A program made the translations under genes and the position numbers. 8,120 nucleotides of DNA, from assembly GCA_018883975.1 (NCBI GenBank), contig JAHLFD010000266.1:1-8120 (forward strand), written 5' to 3'. Origin of the DNA: Zhenhengia stercoravium (lineage in GTDB: Bacteria; Bacillota; Clostridia; Lachnospirales; Cellulosilyticaceae). Positions 6,015 through 8,120 of the stretch are shown in pieces (positions within the stretch are counted from its first letter, which is position 1; each line of letters opens with the position of its first letter). The notes under the pieces were generated by a model. The model did not search any database. It had not been told where the DNA came from and saw only the letters and a program-made list of their open reading frames with translations.

Positions 6015-7751
6015 ATGATTAAAAAACTTATACCGTATATGGGTAAATATAAAAAGGCACTAGGTCTAGCTGTCATGTTTGCAGCATTAGAAGCGGTATT
6101 TGAGTTATTAATTCCATTAGTAATGGCTCGTATTGTAGACGTTGGAATTAGTACAGGAGATATGAGTTATACAGTAATGATGGGTATACTTATGGTCGTA
6201 ATGGCACTTATTTCATTAAGCTTTGGATTAGCACTTTCTAAGTATGCAGCTATTGCTGGGCAAGGATTAGGAGCGGAGCTTCGTGAAGCGGAATATAGAA
6301 AAATACAGACTTATTCATTTAAAAATATTGAGAAGTTTAGTACAGCTTCTTTAATTACACGTTTAACAACAGATATTACAGCAGTACAAAATGCTGTAAC
6401 AATGGGAATTAAATTATTAGTTCGTGCGCCAATGATGCTTATTTGTGCATGTATTTTAGCAACGCTCATTAGTCCTAAATTAGCATTAATTTTCCTTGTT
6501 TCAATGCCGGCATTAATTTGTGCTATAGGTTTTATTATTATGAAAGTAAAACCTAAGTTTGAAATGATGCAAAAACGTATTGACCAAATGAATACTACTG
6601 TTCAAGAAAACTTAGTAGGTATTCGTGTGGTTAAAGCATTTGTTAGAGCAAAGAAAGAAAAAGAAAAATTTAAAAAGAGTAATGACCAATTAAGAATGGC
6701 ATCAGAGGGTGCATTTAGCATTGTTGTATTTAGTATGCCGGTAATGCAACTTGTAATGTTTGCAAGTATTATTGTTATTTTATGGAATGGTGGGCATTTC
6801 GTCTATAGAGGAGAGCTTACTATTGGGAATCTTACAAGTTTTGTTGTGTACTCTAATCAAATTTTAATTTCTTTAATGATGTTAGCTATGGCACTTATGA
6901 TGATTTCACGTTCAATTGCATCAATAGCACGTATTATTGAGGTATTAGAAGAAGTAGTAGATATTAAGGACCCAGAAGTATCTCCTGTTTTAGAAGTTAA
7001 AGATGGTGAGATTGAATTTAGAAATGTAAGCTTTAAGTATGAAGAAGATGGTGACCAAAATAATTTAGAAAATATTAATCTTAAGATTAAGGCAGGTCAA
7101 ACAATAGGAATAATAGGTGGGACAGGGTCAGGAAAAACAAGTCTTGTACAGCTTATTCCAAGATTATATGACGTAACCCAAGGAGAAGTATTAGTAGGAG
7201 GCGTTAATGTAAAAGATTATGAATTAGAAACACTTCGTAATGCTGTAGCTATGGTACTTCAAAAAAACACTCTATTTTCTGGTAGTATTAGAGAGAACCT
7301 TAAATGGGGGAATGAAAATGCTACGGACGAGCAAATTGATAAGGTATGTGAAGCTTCTTGTGCTAATGAGTTTATTAGCAGACTACCTGGAGGTCTTGAG
7401 ATGGACCTTGGCCAAGGTGGGGTCAATGTATCTGGTGGACAAAAGCAAAGATTATGTATTGCAAGGGCACTTTTAAAAGAACCTAAAGTACTTATATTAG
7501 ATGATAGTACAAGTGCCGTGGATACTGCAACAGATGCTAAAATTAGAGCAGCCTTTGGTAAGAATCTAAAAGGAACAACTAAAATTATTATTGCACAAAG
7601 GGTTAACTCAATTTGCGAAGCAGATCAAATTATTGTATTAGATGATGGGAAGATTTGTGCAGTAGGTACCCATGATGAATTGATGATTCATAGTGAGATC
7701 TACCGCGATGTATACAATTCTCAACAGGAAGGAGCTGGTTTTAGTGAGTAA
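6015..7751 (+). CDS. Half-size ABC exporter subunit, membrane-ATPase fusion, degenerate-site type
   Basis: A 578-aa type IV (ABCB/MsbA-like) exporter half. Numbering from ATG 6015, the membrane domain is about 1-310, with hydrophobic segments near 15-38, 55-76, 132-151, 155-176, 238-257 and 275-300. The nucleotide-binding domain shows Walker A GGTGSGKTS (368-376), Q-loop Gln416, signature NVSGGQKQR (471-479), Walker B VLILDDSTS (492-500) and switch region IIIAQRV (524-530). Asp497 replaces the catalytic Glu and Gln528 replaces the switch His. These two changes mark the non-catalytic-site subunit of heterodimeric exporters (TM287, BmrC/YheI type). The start at 6015 is backed by a GGGGTGA ribosome-binding site (6002-6009) 5 nt upstream; the frame is open back to a TTG at 5964, which lacks such a site. 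It overlaps the next exporter gene by 8 nt. The neighbouring MarR gene suggests drug or toxic-compound efflux, but the substrate is unknown. Confidence 0.94.
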   Translation: MIKKLIPYMGKYKKALGLAVMFAALEAVFELLIPLVMARIVDVGISTGDMSYTVMMGILMVVMALISLSFGLALSKYAAIAGQGLGAELREAEYRKIQTYSFKNIEKFSTASLITRLTTDITAVQNAVTMGIKLLVRAPMMLICACILATLISPKLALIFLVSMPALICAIGFIIMKVKPKFEMMQKRIDQMNTTVQENLVGIRVVKAFVRAKKEKEKFKKSNDQLRMASEGAFSIVVFSMPVMQLVMFASIIVILWNGGHFVYRGELTIGNLTSFVVYSNQILISLMMLAMALMMISRSIASIARIIEVLEEVVDIKDPEVSPVLEVKDGEIEFRNVSFKYEEDGDQNNLENINLKIKAGQTIGIIGGTGSGKTSLVQLIPRLYDVTQGEVLVGGVNVKDYELETLRNAVAMVLQKNTLFSGSIRENLKWGNENATDEQIDKVCEASCANEFISRLPGGLEMDLGQGGVNVSGGQKQRLCIARALLKEPKVLILDDSTSAVDTATDAKIRAAFGKNLKGTTKIIIAQRVNSICEADQIIVLDDGKICAVGTHDELMIHSEIYRDVYNSQQEGAGFSE

Positions 7752-8120
7752 GGAACAGCAAATGAAGAAAACTAACAATATGAAACAAACCCTTGGTAAG
7801 CTAGCTGGCTACCTAGGTAAATATAAATTAATACTTGTGCTTGTAGCATGTTTTATTGTAGTCAGCTCATTTTCTATGGTAGCTGGTACTTATTTCTTAA
7901 AGATTATTATTAATGACTATATCTTGCTTGGAGATTTTGCAGGACTTCTTAAAATGCTAGTGATACTCGGAAGTATCTACCTTGCAGGAGCAGCAAGTGC
8001 TTATGTTTATTCACGTCTTATGGTACGTGTTGCACAAAGTACGATTCAAGATATTCGTACAGATTTATTTAATAAGATGCAACAACTTTCTATTGCATAC
8101 TTTGATAGACATACACATGG
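7744..8120 (+). CDS. Second half-size ABC exporter subunit, 3' end cut by the window
   Basis: The frame opens at GTG 7744, inside the last 8 nt of the preceding exporter gene (AGTGAGTAA), and stays open for 125 codons to the window end. AGGAAGGAG (7726-7734) lies 9 nt before the GTG; an in-frame ATG at 7762 behind AAGGAA is the alternative start. The visible part is the N-terminal half of an exporter membrane domain: a basic, Lys/Gln-rich head, hydrophobic helices at about 30-50 and 66-90, then the family stretch IQDIRTDLFNKMQQL (101-115) and AYFDRHTHG at the window end, matching the first cytoplasmic loop of MsbA-like exporters. The nucleotide-binding domain lies beyond base 8120. Overlap and order make it the likely heterodimer partner of the preceding gene, and it should then carry the intact catalytic Glu. 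Confidence 0.9.
   Translation, partial: MSKEQQMKKTNNMKQTLGKLAGYLGKYKLILVLVACFIVVSSFSMVAGTYFLKIIINDYILLGDFAGLLKMLVILGSIYLAGAASAYVYSRLMVRVAQSTIQDIRTDLFNKMQQLSIAYFDRHTH

Noticed and set aside
1..8120. CRISPR arrays, tRNA or rRNA genes, insertion sequences and integration sites
   Set aside because: No repeat-spacer pattern, structural RNA signature, transposase frame or terminal repeats were seen; intergenic gaps are all under 300 bases and are accounted for by promoters, operators and terminators.

Overview
The window reads as an AT-rich, low-GC Bacillota chromosome, most likely a member of the Clostridia. The reasons are purine-rich GGAGG ribosome-binding sites, several GTG starts, intrinsic terminators with T tracts, tightly packed co-directional genes, and Bacillus/Clostridium-type protein families. 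No taxonomic marker gene is present, so a finer placement would be guesswork. All seven genes lie on the + strand and form three transcription units.

Unit 1 (1 to about 4310) is the downstream part of a nucleoside uptake and breakdown operon. It holds the 3' part of a double-domain ABC ATPase (NupO/YufO type), two multi-pass permeases (NupP and NupQ type) and an inosine-uridine-type nucleoside hydrolase. The genes overlap, abut, or sit 3 nt apart, and the run ends in a strong 14-bp-stem terminator. Imported nucleosides would be split in the cytoplasm into free base and ribose. The usual lipoprotein binding protein (BmpA/NupN type) is not in the window and is expected upstream of base 1.

Unit 2 (about 4330 to 5310) is a single gene for an endonuclease/exonuclease/phosphatase-fold protein. 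It has its own -10 box and is closed by its own terminator.

Unit 3 (about 5428 to the window end) is a MarR-family regulator followed by two half-size ABC exporter genes; the second exporter gene runs off the window. A 24-bp perfect palindrome overlaps the marR promoter, and a 20/24 match to it lies between marR and the first exporter gene, over a second possible promoter. This suggests that the MarR protein controls both itself and the exporter. The first exporter subunit has Asp in place of the Walker B catalytic Glu and Gln in place of the switch His. That is the pattern of the degenerate-site subunit of heterodimeric exporters such as TM287/288 or BmrCD, and it fits the second exporter gene being its partner.

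No mobile element, CRISPR array, RNA gene or clearly new type of system was seen. The most informative non-coding signal is the pair of matching operator-like sites in unit 3.
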